DNA of 46,061 nucleotides from Desulfobacterales bacterium (GCA_018335195.1 JAGXKN010000025.1:1-46061), one strand, 5' to 3'. Shown: positions 8,177 to 17,085, counted from the first letter of the stretch. Notes: generated by a model not told the origin, from the letters alone. Translations and numbers: made by a program.

Positions 8177-9871
8177 TCAGGGCTCGGAGAAATGCCCAAT
8201 TTCATAGGGCCCCTGGTTGGCTTCCCGGGTGATGCGGGAAATCGTCCGGGGCAGGAGGAGCCCGCCGTAATATCCCACCTCGTCATTGCCGTCCAGTTGT
8301 CCGTTGTCGTCCTTGTCTAGCACTGCGACCAGGTAGGCGGTTCGCTCAGAAAAGGTTCCGACGCTTTCGATCAGCGGATCCGGGGGCTCGGCGTCTTCGT
8401 AGATTTCCAGGCCTTCGTAGATCGCGGTCAGCACCGGAAGCTCCCGGGAGTCGTAATCTCGGGCCGGCAGGATATCTGCGGCCAGAAGATAGTTAATATC
8501 TATGTTGAAACTGCTTAAATCATTAACGCCGTTGACGTGAACGGCCAGCACGATCAACCGGCTTTCGGCTCCGTAGTCGCCTGCCGTGCTCAGGTTCACC
8601 GAGTACGAAAGGCTGGCTTCGTATTCGTAGACGTTTTTGTTTAATGGAAATTCGTATCCGCTCGGCGGAATCGGGTTGACCCCGTGGGTAAGTTCCATGG
8701 TCATCCGGTAGTCCCCCGGATTTTGTACAAGTCCCAGCTTGTCGCCGCTGGAGAGCTGCGGAAATCCACCGGTAAAGTCATTGTCCCGCAGGGCAACGAC
8801 CATGACTTCATCGCCCGGGCACAAATCGGTCTTGGAAAGATCAATCGTGTAGTTGTAGACATCTGGCGGCACCTGGTAGAAGTATTTGAGTTCCGTATAT
8901 GGATCTTCAAGCACGTTGTCCGGGCTTTGGGCGTCAAACACGCTGATGTAGAGGGGGCGGTCTGCATCGTGGGCTGCGAGGTCCGGAACCTGGCCGGTAA
9001 GTGAGATGTCATATCCGGAAGGCTCTGGCACGTCGAATTTGAACTCCAGGTCAATGTCGCCGACCCGGCCGGCGGGAACTGTTATTGGGGTTGAAAAGTT
9101 ATCCCCCTGGGAGAAAAAGCCGATGCGGTCGCCGCCGTCCACGCTCTGGCTTTGGTTTTGGTCCAGGATCGCAAAAACCTGGAGATCTTCGATGGGTACG
9201 TCTTGGCCGTAGGGCAGGATGTCGACGCGATAGTCAGCAGGCCGGTCCGGCTTGTCCATGGTGATCACGCCCATTACCTGCGAGTACTCCAGGGAGGTGA
9301 AATCCGAAGACGTGACCGGCCCGGCATAGGCCACCAGCGTGACCGGACCGGAGGCATCTCCCAGAATTTGGCCTGATATCGCGGCCTCATAGTCATAGAC
9401 CCGCCGGTTGATGTCAATCTGCAGACCCGTATTTCCCCCGGCCCGGAGCGTAAGCGCCGGATCCAGTTGGCCTTCTTCTTCGTAAAAACCGATTTCGTCA
9501 CCGGAATCCGGAAAGGGGACACCCCCGTTATAATTCCTGTCGAAAAACGCAAAGACAAACACCGCATCTCCGGCCCTGGCCTCTGTGTCGGTCAGATCCA
9601 CCCGGAAATCGGAAGCCTGCTTGCTTGCTGCCACATAAGCGATGATCGCCTGATCGGGCCGGGTGCGGAGCGTATCCGGGTCCATGGTCCGGGTGACGGC
9701 CACCATGACCGGGGCATCGGTTTGCATGGAGTCATCCGGCAGTCCAAGCGTGCCGGAAATAAAGAGCTCCCGGTCTTCTGAAACCTCTGAACCACGGCCG
9801 CAGCCGCAAATGATTGCAAAAATGCAGCAGACGGCAAAAAGTGCAATAATTTGGGGTTTAGAAAAAAGCAT
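8177..9871 (-). CDS. Lipoprotein with four repeats each ending in a calcium-loop-like motif
   Basis: 564-aa exported protein I cannot assign to a named family. It has a lipoprotein signal peptide with the lipobox I-C-G-C, so Cys24 would be lipidated. The mature part consists of four similar units of about 125-155 residues. Each opens with a strand such as ISGTLGLP, AAISGQIL, SLTGQVPD or ASLSYSVN. Each closes with a DxNxxG...GDxIG-type acidic loop, at about residues 111-130, 237-253, 363-381 and 519-535. The loops resemble EF-hand or dockerin calcium sites and the units look like beta-sandwiches. The start overlaps the end of the barrel gene by 14 bp, so the two are translated together. Likely periplasmic or surface-exposed on the outer membrane; a binding or scaffold role is inferred only. 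Confidence 0.8.
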   Translation of the reverse strand: MLFSKPQIIALFAVCCIFAIICGCGRGSEVSEDRELFISGTLGLPDDSMQTDAPVMVAVTRTMDPDTLRTRPDQAIIAYVAASKQASDFRVDLTDTEARAGDAVFVFAFFDRNYNGGVPFPDSGDEIGFYEEEGQLDPALTLRAGGNTGLQIDINRRVYDYEAAISGQILGDASGPVTLVAYAGPVTSSDFTSLEYSQVMGVITMDKPDRPADYRVDILPYGQDVPIEDLQVFAILDQNQSQSVDGGDRIGFFSQGDNFSTPITVPAGRVGDIDLEFKFDVPEPSGYDISLTGQVPDLAAHDADRPLYISVFDAQSPDNVLEDPYTELKYFYQVPPDVYNYTIDLSKTDLCPGDEVMVVALRDNDFTGGFPQLSSGDKLGLVQNPGDYRMTMELTHGVNPIPPSGYEFPLNKNVYEYEASLSYSVNLSTAGDYGAESRLIVLAVHVNGVNDLSSFNIDINYLLAADILPARDYDSRELPVLTAIYEGLEIYEDAEPPDPLIESVGTFSERTAYLVAVLDKDDNGQLDGNDEVGYYGGLLLPRTISRITREANQGPYEIGHFSEP

Positions 9872-11330
9872 ATTTGAAATTCACCATTACCAAGTCATTA
9901 TGCCGGTAGTAGTAAAAAAGCGTTTCATCATCGTAATCGCCAGAACCGCTTCCGTTGATGCCCACATACCCGAGCTCGATTTCCAGCCCGTTTTTAAAAT
10001 CATACCCTGCCCGAGGCCAGAAAATCACCCCGCCCCGGCGGGTTTCAAATATCGTGGTCAGCCGGAGCTTGACCGTTCGGTCAAAGAAGCTGTCCCGGTA
10101 CTGGCAGCTCAGAAAATCGGTCAGATGCGGGGACTCGATTTTATCATCAAAATATTTTGCCTGGTACCATTCCACGGTCAGCAGGGAATCGCCCGCGTGC
10201 CCGGGAAGCAGGCGGTAAAGCGGGATATAGTAATTCAGCCCCAGGCAATAGGCCAAGTAGTCGGTTTCTTCGGTTTTATACGGAAAATTCAGCGTTTGGG
10301 GCCGGTCCGTGTCCTGCTCGATGATGCCGGTTTTGTTCGGCGCATAGGCCGCTTCCGCGTTAAACACAAAGCCGCCGAAGCTCTTGGATAAATCCGCTCC
10401 CGCGTAATCCACCACGTAAGAACGCGGCCGGACCCGGATGCCCACGGGCTGGTTCGGGATCAGCACGGTTTGCTCCGGCACCAGCAGATGCTGATTGTCC
10501 GGTCCGTGATAGGCGCTCATTGAAAAATCCAATCCCTGCCAGGTGCTGCTCATCCGGGCGGCATACCCGAAATTTTCGCTGTCGAGATCCTTTTGTTCGG
10601 GCGGGTCGAAATATACCGGGTATTGGTCTTCGACCTTTTTGACCGCCCAGAAATGGCCGGTTGCGGGCAGGGCTCCGGCAATGTGTGCGGGCACAAAAAC
10701 CAGTTCCAGAGTTACTTCCGAAAAAAACAGTGTCCCGGAAACCGAGGGCACGCCGAGGCGTAATTCGTCCTCTGGGGTTAAGACCAGCTCCCGCAGGTCA
10801 AGCGGGTTTAAATAAGCCGTGGGATTAAATCCGTCTGCCGTGCCCCACGGATAGACCTGGTTGCCAATCCGCAGCCGGTAATTGCCGGGCATCCAGTTAT
10901 AGTACAACTCCCGAAAAATGACCTCGCCGGATTCGCCCGATATCCGGAGATTCCTGTAAGTCCGGCTTTCCCCGGAATAGGGGTAGTCCTCGCCGATGTC
11001 ATTGCTGAAAAAGGAAGGGGAAAAATAAATGTCTGTTATGGATCGGGCATACCGGTTGCCTGTGCCGTAGCGGATATCAAACCGTGTGCTGACCTCCTGC
11101 TTCTTGTATGCTTCCTCAAAATCCAGTTCCTCCCGGGTGTTGACATAGTTTTCAAATGTCGCCTCCATGTTCCAGGTAAGCTCCGGGGCGGTGTCTGAAA
11201 CCCGGAAATCATTTTCCAATTCCCACTGGCCCGCCTGGCTGCCGTTATCCGCCCGGGCTCGTCCGTGCCAGGGCAGGACTGCCAGTACCGAAATCATGAT
11301 AAGCACCGCGCAAACCCGGTATACAGGCAA
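9858..11330 (-). CDS. Outer-membrane beta-barrel protein (DUF1302-like)
   Basis: 490-aa exported protein with a signal peptide (about residues 1-27, ending ARA). It shows dense alternating aromatic beta-strand patterning throughout and a C-terminal phenylalanine, the usual signature for insertion by BAM. The segment RIGNQVYPWGTADGFNPTAY followed by LNPLDLRE (about residues 155-182) resembles the GNQ.v.WGe.dG.NP.DY.NPLDLR signature I associate with DUF1302-family barrels, whose genes often sit beside RND/MMPL exporters. It lies 3 bp downstream of the LolA-like gene and overlaps the lipoprotein gene. Role inferred: outer-membrane conduit for cargo moved by the neighbouring exporter. Confidence 0.75.
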   Translation of the reverse strand: MPVYRVCAVLIMISVLAVLPWHGRARADNGSQAGQWELENDFRVSDTAPELTWNMEATFENYVNTREELDFEEAYKKQEVSTRFDIRYGTGNRYARSITDIYFSPSFFSNDIGEDYPYSGESRTYRNLRISGESGEVIFRELYYNWMPGNYRLRIGNQVYPWGTADGFNPTAYLNPLDLRELVLTPEDELRLGVPSVSGTLFFSEVTLELVFVPAHIAGALPATGHFWAVKKVEDQYPVYFDPPEQKDLDSENFGYAARMSSTWQGLDFSMSAYHGPDNQHLLVPEQTVLIPNQPVGIRVRPRSYVVDYAGADLSKSFGGFVFNAEAAYAPNKTGIIEQDTDRPQTLNFPYKTEETDYLAYCLGLNYYIPLYRLLPGHAGDSLLTVEWYQAKYFDDKIESPHLTDFLSCQYRDSFFDRTVKLRLTTIFETRRGGVIFWPRAGYDFKNGLEIELGYVGINGSGSGDYDDETLFYYYRHNDLVMVNFKYAFF

Positions 11331-11333
11331 TTG

Positions 11334-12071
11334 CTAGAGCCTCCCCTTCTTAAAGGTCGTGGGGTTGATATTCAGGTTATACTGGATGCCTTTTAAAATG
11401 AGTTCTGTACGGCCCCGGTCGTCGGCGCGGGTCATGACAACCCGGTGCGGGGTCAGGATGCCGTCGATTTTTTTTACCCGGCGGTTTTCCAGGTACTTGT
11501 GAAATTCCCCGTTTTTGTAAAAGTCGATGCGGTTGACAAAATAGTCGGATTTGCGGGGGTAAAGCACCAGCCTGTCATAGACTTTTTCGCCCTTGACCTT
11601 GACGGCTTCTACCTTGTAGCAATCATCGCCCATGGCCTTGGCTTCCCCGATTCGCTTGAACTCGTAATCATCCAGGTTCACCGAGGTAAAGTCCTCGTAG
11701 TAAAAGTGGGAGTTGACAAACGGTCTTCCCCGGCTGGAGCCGGCCACCCGCTTGACCCGTCCGGAGGAAAGCCTGAGCCAATGGTCGTCTTCCCGGCCTT
11801 TATGCGCGTGCACCAGCAGCTTGATTTTGGTGGGCCGGATAAATGAGATCAGCGTCTTGTCTTCGCCGTCTTCAAACTGTTTGCTCTGGAGAATGAATTC
11901 CTTTTCCAGAACCCGGCCGGCCTTGTGGATTTTCATCAGGACCTTGCTGGCTGCGGTGTCGGCATCGGGAAGTGCCTTGCTTTTTTCCATGATCTTGCGG
12001 CCGGACATGGCATGGGCAGAGGAAACCGCCAGCAAGACCAGAATCGGGATCACCAGCCATTTTTTTCTCAT
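11334..12071 (-). CDS. LolA-like outer membrane lipoprotein-sorting protein
   Basis: 245-aa secreted protein. The signal peptide occupies about residues 1-21 (hydrophobic core WLVIPILVLLAVSS, then AHA). The mature part resembles the LolA/LolB-fold outer-membrane lipoprotein-sorting family found beside MMPL exporters: repeated strands, an SFIRPTKIKLL region, a SSGRVKRVAGSSRG loop and the closing GRTELILKGIQYNLNI-like strand. The start at 12071 is chosen for AAGGAGA seven bases upstream and because it begins a perfect signal peptide; the frame stays open 63 codons upstream without support. First gene of a three-gene minus-strand unit with the barrel and the Ca-loop lipoprotein. Probably a periplasmic carrier of a hydrophobic substrate. 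Confidence 0.8.
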   Translation of the reverse strand: MRKKWLVIPILVLLAVSSAHAMSGRKIMEKSKALPDADTAASKVLMKIHKAGRVLEKEFILQSKQFEDGEDKTLISFIRPTKIKLLVHAHKGREDDHWLRLSSGRVKRVAGSSRGRPFVNSHFYYEDFTSVNLDDYEFKRIGEAKAMGDDCYKVEAVKVKGEKVYDRLVLYPRKSDYFVNRIDFYKNGEFHKYLENRRVKKIDGILTPHRVVMTRADDRGRTELILKGIQYNLNINPTTFKKGRL

Positions 12072-12373
12072 TGCAGGTCTCCTTGTATTATAGATCATAG
12101 CGTGAACACGATCATTTCGGGGTGTCCGCGTGCCCGGAGGCTCAGATCGCGCATGCGCCGGGGCTGACATTGTATATATTAGTATACCAATTATATGCTT
12201 CCGAATCAAGAGGGGCCGGGGCACTCTTGGGCTCGCTTCGCGGCGGCTCAGCTTCGCCAAGAGCTGTTTCCGGGTATTGTTGTCCGGATGGTTTGTCTTT
12301 GGGTTCCGGGGACTTTGAATCCTTTCGGGAATATATTGGTGGAATTGGCGAGGAGTTGGCCAGATCGGGAAGG
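12072..12373. other. Gene-free leader between the LolA-like gene and the intron-bearing repeat
   Basis: About 300 bp without a credible gene; the small open frames here lack ribosome binding sites and homology. It contains an AT-rich, nearly palindromic block at 12170-12190 (TTGTATATATTAGTATACCAA) that could hold a promoter or operator for the divergent units. An imperfect hairpin has arms CTCTTGG (12224-12230) and CCAAGAG (12257-12263). Confidence 0.4.
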
Positions 12374-12423
12374 CGGGGTGGTTTGCACAGATGTATTGGG
12401 CGCGTCAGCGGACGGCAGATGCG

Positions 12424-13139
12424 GTGTGACCGGCATGGTCGATAACGAGTTGGTGAGAGTCCAACCATGAGCCTTGAAAGGAGGCAACATGTAGGCGAGG
12501 GCAAGGGTGCCTGAAGAAACCCCGATGGGCTGCCCGACGAGGGAACAAACGGTCAATAGGGGCCAATGACGGATCTGAAGGAAGCCGTAGCCAAAGTTGT
12601 CGCCCAAGCTTGGTGCGAACCTCTGGGAGGCTTACACGGGAGGGCGAGGTACCCGCAACTACCGAGATGACCGAAACCTGTTTGAGGGGCTCTGTTCGCT
12701 GGATCATCTCGAAGAGGGTTTCCGGGCGGTGAAAAGAAACCGGGGTGCTCCGGGAATAGACGGAGTAAACACAGGCGTGTTTGAGCAGAATCTGGGTAAT
12801 GAATTGCCGCGCTTAAGACGGGAGTTGTTAAACTGGAAATATAGGCCCAGGCCTGTCAGGCGGGTGGAAATCCCCAAGCCGGGAAAGAATGCAGGAGTAC
12901 GCCTGCTTGGTGTGCCCTGTGTGCGGGACCGGGTTGTTCAAGCCACGCTGAAGCTGATTTTGGAACCGATCCTTGATCCAAAATTTTATGAATCTCAAGA
13001 TCAGATCAGATAAGGGATACGCGCACTGGAAGTCGGTCAAAACACGAATCAAGGTTGCATGAAGAGCCGTGTACGGACCCGTACGCACGGTTCTGTGGGC
13101 GGACGGGGACCCCTGAAAGGGGGTTCCCTCCGACCCGAT
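12424..13139 (+). mobile_element. Group II intron with internally deleted reverse-transcriptase ORF
   Basis: The 5' end reads GTGTGACC, fitting the group II GUGYG start. Near the 3' end the domain V hairpin is clear: GAGCCGTGTACGGACCCG then TACGCACGGTTCTGTG at about 13065-13096. A domain VI-like stem follows and the element ends in GAT. Both ends are fixed exactly by the empty-site copy of the target repeat at 7991-8057. At 716 bp it is far shorter than a normal ORF-bearing intron (about 2-2.5 kb), because most of the reverse transcriptase is gone. It sits between divergent genes. Splicing and movement would need a protein supplied from elsewhere. Confidence 0.9.
12597..13013 (+). pseudogene. 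Truncated group II intron reverse transcriptase/maturase (LtrA-like)
   Basis: N-terminal remnant of an intron-encoded protein. The recognisable part runs from about residue 25: NLFEGLCSLDHLEEGFRAVK, then RNRGAPGIDGVNT, RRELLNWKYRPRPVRRVEIPKP, GVRLLGVPCVRDRVVQATLK and LILEPILDPKFYESQ. These match the first reverse-transcriptase blocks (RT0-RT3 region). The homology then stops and the frame ends a few codons later. The catalytic YADD block, the maturase domain and any endonuclease domain are absent. The frame as given opens with TTG; the true start is uncertain. Only about 50 bases separate its end from domain V, so a single internal deletion is the simplest explanation. Confidence 0.85.
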
Positions 13140-13155
13140 CAAACTTCCCCGCCGG

Positions 13156-13455
13156 CCCGACCTGCGAAAGTCCGGGAAGACTCGAATCTTTTTGCAGAGC
13201 GCACTGAATTGAAAGCCTTGGTTGTAAACAAACGATTTGGTTCCGTTGTCGTTGTGTGATTGTAATTGATTTTTCCTTTCGATCCCGATCCCGATCCGGT
13301 CAATAAGGGGTTTTTCCGGGTTTTCACTGGACGGAAAAGGAGCGGACCTGGTAAAAGTATACTCTTGTGTCAACCGCGGATAACCCGACACGGGTGCCGC
13401 TGTTTGAACAGGGCCAAAATGGGTTCCCGGTGTAGGAAAAGGCAACGCATCTACC
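13156..13455. other. Gene-free leader of the MMPL exporter gene
   Basis: 300 bp between the split repeat and the exporter start. It contains a family B repeat at 13277-13308 and a TATACT at 13358-13363 that could be a -10 element, though I see no matching -35 at the right distance. No open frame here has a ribosome binding site and recognisable homology. Confidence 0.4.
13277..13308. repeat. ATCGG/ATCCC short-unit repeat (family B), copy 2
   Basis: TTTCGATCCCGATCCCGATC followed by CGGTCAATAAGG; its first 20 or so bases are the same as at 8093-8114. Located in the leader of the exporter gene. Confidence 0.6.
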
Positions 13456-15979
13456 ATGATAAATGCTTATCTGAAGCTGGTCATCAGACATCCCGTAATT
13501 TTTCTCACCCTGCTCGGGCTGATTACCCTCGCCCTCGGCCTGGGCATGCTGCAACTCCGGTTTGACCATTCCATTGAAGCCTTTATGCCGAAAGACGATC
13601 CTGCCTACGTGCAGTACAAGAAAGCCCAGGAGACTTTCGGTGACAACAGCCGTTTTCTTATCATGGCAGTCAGCTCCGAGAATCTGTTTTCCCATCATTC
13701 GCTTGCTGCCTTTGACCGGTTTTGAAGAGATTGTTGCCGCGTTTTCAGAAGAGCCGGCCTTTGTCCGGATGCTTAAACGCAAGATCTCGCCTGAAATCCG
13801 TCAGGCCCGGAATCTTGGTCCGGGCGGTGTCAGGCGAATCAGGCAGGCAGTAAAGCAGGATATGCGGCTGCAAAAGGCCGAGATCATAGACACCATTGTG
13901 TCGCCGTTTACCGCAGATGATATTACCGGGAAAGACGATGTGCTGCAAACCTATCCCCTGGTCCCGGAAAATGCGGCCGGCCAGCGCATTGTCCCGGAAA
14001 CATCCCTGGAGATTGCCGAATTCAGGCAACGCCTGAAGCGGAATCCGGCCTTTGAAAAGGGCCTTTACGCGGTGGATGAAAAAACCGGCAGAATTACGGA
14101 TTTTGCCGTGATGATTCGGTTTGCGGGTACTGAACAGCGTCCGGAGATGGTCGATGAAATCCAGGAAATCGCGGGATCTTACGATGAGCTCGATATTGTG
14201 ATTTCCGGGGTGCCCTATATCAGCCGCCAGTTCAACCGCTACATGGAAAAAGATTTGTACCGCAGCACACCGCTGGTCCTGATGGTCGTGGCCCTGGTTT
14301 TTTTTCTTAACTTCAGATCCCTGCGGGGGGTGATACTCCCCCTGGCCACTTTGGGGATGGCCGAGATCTGGACGCTGGGGTTAATGGGCTATCTGGGATG
14401 GCCCGTTACCACCATTGCCATTACCCTGCCGCCGCTGCTGATATCCGTGGGAAGTTCATATGCCATTCACGTGCTCAACCAGTATTATGCGGATTTTAAC
14501 CTGATTGAACCCGGGCAGAAGGCCAGGGGCATTCTTTCCGTTATGACCCACATTTCCGTTACCGTGACACTGGCCGGGCTGACCACGGCTGCCGCCTTTA
14601 TTACTCTGATATCCAGCCAGCTCACGGCCATTCAGCAGTGGGCTGTGTTTGCCGGGCTGGGTATTCTTTTTGCCGTGGGTATTGCCATTACCCTGATCCC
14701 GGCCGCCCTGCATTTAATGCCGCACCGTTATCCCGGTGGGATGCTTAAAAAACGGCAGCCCTCCGGGTTTGCGCTGGTGGACTGGCTGCTGGCCGCCACG
14801 GCCAAAGGGGCGCTGCGGCATTCCGGAAAGGTATATGCCGTGCTGTTGGTTGTACTGGGGGTCTCTGTCATCGGCGCCCTGCAGATGAATGTGGATACCG
14901 AATTTCTCCATTATTTCCGCAAATCCGACCCGACGCGCAGAAATACCGTACAGCTTGGAGATAAGTTCGGCGGGGCCTGGGCGGTCAATATTATTATTGA
15001 TTCCGGGGAGACCGATGGGGTCAAGTCCCCGGAGTTTCTGCAGGTCGTGGAAAATCTGCGCTCCTGGCTGGTGGCCGGGAAAAACGCCGATTTAAACGTG
15101 GGGCGCACCGATGCGTTTTCCGATGCGATCAAGCGGATGCACATGGCCATGTACAACGGAGATCCCGATTTTTTCAGGATTCCGGCAGATCGGATGACCA
15201 TCATGGACTACCTGGCCATTTACAGCGGGGCGGATTCGGATTCAGACGGGGTTTATGACGATTTCGAACCGTTCGTGGATGTCTTTTACCAGAAAACCAA
15301 TGTCCTGGCCCGACTCACCGCAAGGCAGGCCGATCGCCTGGGAACAACCCAGATCCGGCGGATACTGGAAAAGATCAATGCGTACCTGGAAAAGACCCTG
15401 CCGGAGGACTATGGGTTTGAAGTGACCGGATACCCCGCAGTCAATCTCAAGCTCGCCCATTACGTGGTCACCAGCCAGCTTGTCGGCCTGGCCCTTTCCC
15501 TGGTGTTTGTAGTGGTTGTGATCACGGCGCTGTTTCGGAAGATCGCAGCGGCGCCCATGGCGCTGATTGACATGGGCGTGACCATCCTGATCAATTTCGG
15601 CATCATGGGCTGGTTCGGCATTGAGCTTGATATGGTCACCTCGGTAATTGCCACGATTACCATCGGCATCGGTGTGGACGATACAATTCATTTTTTAAAC
15701 ACCTACCGGTTTTATCGCCCGCAGTGCGCCACTGTTGAGGAGACCATCGAGCAAACCCTGTTTGTTTCGGGAAAAGCCATCATGTTCACTTCCCTGGCGC
15801 TGACATTCGGCTTTCTTTCCATGGTGACATCGAATTTTCTGCCCATTGTGCTGTTCAGCGTGCTCACAGCCCTGACCATGATCAATACGACCATCGGCTC
15901 CATTCTGCTGATTCCGGCAGCCATCGGCCTGACCGGTGTCGAACTGGGGCAGCCGGCAAGCAAAGGAGCAGACGGCTGA
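13456..15979 (+). pseudogene. RND/MMPL-family exporter (HAE3-like), interrupted by a one-base frameshift
   Basis: Inner-membrane RND-superfamily transporter of the hydrophobe/MMPL (HAE3-like) type. The first 89 codons (13456-13725) carry the N-terminal helix and FDHSIEAFMPKDDPAYVQYKKA. The frame then ends at TGA 13723-13725, while the rest continues in the +1 frame from GFEEIVAAFSEEP to the end. Dropping one T from the TTTT run at 13720-13723 restores DRFEEIVAAF and one protein of about 840 aa. The body shows two MMPL domains of about six helices each (helices near SVGSSYAIHVLNQYY and GIGVDDTIHFLNTY) and periplasmic loops, one with a calcium-loop-like YSGADSDSDGVYDDFEP. Divergent from the LolA-like/barrel/lipoprotein unit. 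It is either a decayed gene, a sequencing error or, less likely, a recoding site. The ATG at 13562 is out of frame and not a true start. Confidence 0.85.
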
Positions 15980-16018
15980 GCATGGGGAAGATTTCCGGCC
16001 GGCACGCGGCGCCGGATC

Positions 16019-16954
16019 CTATTCAGACCGGACAAAGTTTGCAAAAAGAACCGCATATCCGGAGTCAAATTCGTAGAGGCTTTTCTCAGAGCGCCGGTAG
16101 CCGGGGATCTGCCTGGGAAGCTTGCCCTCTCCCGGGTCGCGTTCGGATACGGCCTCCGTAAAGACCAGGGAAAAAAGCCGGGGGCGGAAGATATCCATGA
16201 GCCGGCCGATCCGGTCGCGGTAGTCGGGTTCCGCGACATTGGTCTCAAAGCTGGCAAATGAGCCGTCTTCTTCGGGGGTGATATGGATGGTGACATACTG
16301 CTCTCCGGAAATGCGGTTCATGGAATAGCCGTAGGGCTCAAAGACAAAACCGTCGGTTTCCATGCCGGTATACAATTTATCAATTCCGGTGCGCGCCTCG
16401 ATATCAGCAGCGGTTTCCCCGGAGTGCGGAATAAAGGCTTTCAGTGCCGGGTCTTCCAGGTGGTGCATGAGAAGCTCCAGGGTTTCGTCTTCTTCGTCTT
16501 CGGCAATGTTTGCCCCGGGCGCGTATGCATAAAAAATATGGACGTGATCGTGGTTAGCCGGTCCCAGGCGATAGCTTTTGCCCTTAAAGTGGCGGGCAAG
16601 GCTTGCCACGTCAGCTTCAAAGTCCGAGGGCTGCGCCTGCGGATACATCAGGTTTTTGCGTTCGTAGAAGAAAAAGGCCACCCGCTCGCGGTCGATGACC
16701 CGGATGAGTTCGGGTACGGCTTTTACCAGCGTGGTTTTGCCGCAGGTGATCATTAAAATCCGGTCATCCCAGACAAACAGGCTGGATTCGGACAACAGGT
16801 ACGCATCCATCTCAGAATTGGAAATGCGGCTTACGATTTCCGCGCCGCTGGCGTGCACAACCGCATCCCACCTTCCGTCCGAATTGTCGCGCAGCTTCGG
16901 ATCCGGTGCCGACAGGATGATTTCCAGCTTTTTTTCAGGGCCTTCAAATTCCAT
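16019..16954 (-). CDS. speD: S-adenosylmethionine decarboxylase proenzyme, eukaryotic (class 2) type
   Basis: Pyruvoyl enzyme that decarboxylates AdoMet to the aminopropyl donor for spermidine. The 311-aa protein aligns by eye with animal and plant AdoMetDC, not with the 110-130-aa bacterial SpeD. Seen: FEGPEKKLEI at residues 3-12 (human FEGTEKLLEV); LLSESSLFVWDDRILMITCG at 53-72, with the Glu56-Ser57 cleavage site and Cys71; and GYSMNRI then TIHITPE with SFETN at 209-239, giving Ser211, His224 and Glu228 as the human Ser229/His243/Glu247 equivalents. GGGGAG abuts the first ATG (16960) but is ideally spaced from the second (16954), which I chose. A TATAAT lies on the minus strand at 17015-17010. 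Partner of speE at 6956-7837. Confidence 0.93.
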   Translation of the reverse strand: MEFEGPEKKLEIILSAPDPKLRDNSDGRWDAVVHASGAEIVSRISNSEMDAYLLSESSLFVWDDRILMITCGKTTLVKAVPELIRVIDRERVAFFFYERKNLMYPQAQPSDFEADVASLARHFKGKSYRLGPANHDHVHIFYAYAPGANIAEDEEDETLELLMHHLEDPALKAFIPHSGETAADIEARTGIDKLYTGMETDGFVFEPYGYSMNRISGEQYVTIHITPEEDGSFASFETNVAEPDYRDRIGRLMDIFRPRLFSLVFTEAVSERDPGEGKLPRQIPGYRRSEKSLYEFDSGYAVLFANFVRSE

Positions 16955-17064
16955 GACCATCTCCCCGTCTTACTGGTAATGATGAAATATGTTGAAATAT
17001 TGAAAAAATATTATACTTACCATTTTTGCGCGCAAGGGTAAATCGCAATCCCTGTCACTGTCCA

Positions 17065-17085
17065 AATCGGTATCGGAATCGAAAG
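17065..17085. repeat. ATCGG/ATCGA short-unit repeat (family B), copy 3
   Basis: AATCGGTATCGGAATCGAAA, a short reverse-orientation relative of the copies at 8094 and 13277, in the speD/beta-CASP intergenic region. Confidence 0.5.

Larger units (their letters stand above)
12374..13155 (+). repeat. Palindromic intergenic repeat (family D), copy split by a group II intron
   Basis: The two halves, 12374-12423 and 13140-13155, join to a 66-bp sequence that aligns with the minus-strand copy at 7991-8057, with a few substitutions and one missing base in the central palindrome. The 716 bases between the halves are absent from the other copy, which defines the insertion point as GATGCG|CAAACT. Confidence 0.85.

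Noticed and set aside
12122-12504. Several 60-120-codon open frames on both strands before the intron body
   Set aside because: They overlap each other and the intron 5' domain, lack ribosome sites and show no homology I can see.
13562-13720. ATG at 13562 as the start of an 805-aa exporter
   Set aside because: The first 50 or so codons in that frame are not exporter-like, whereas the other frame over the same bases is. The frame change at 13720-13723 explains both.
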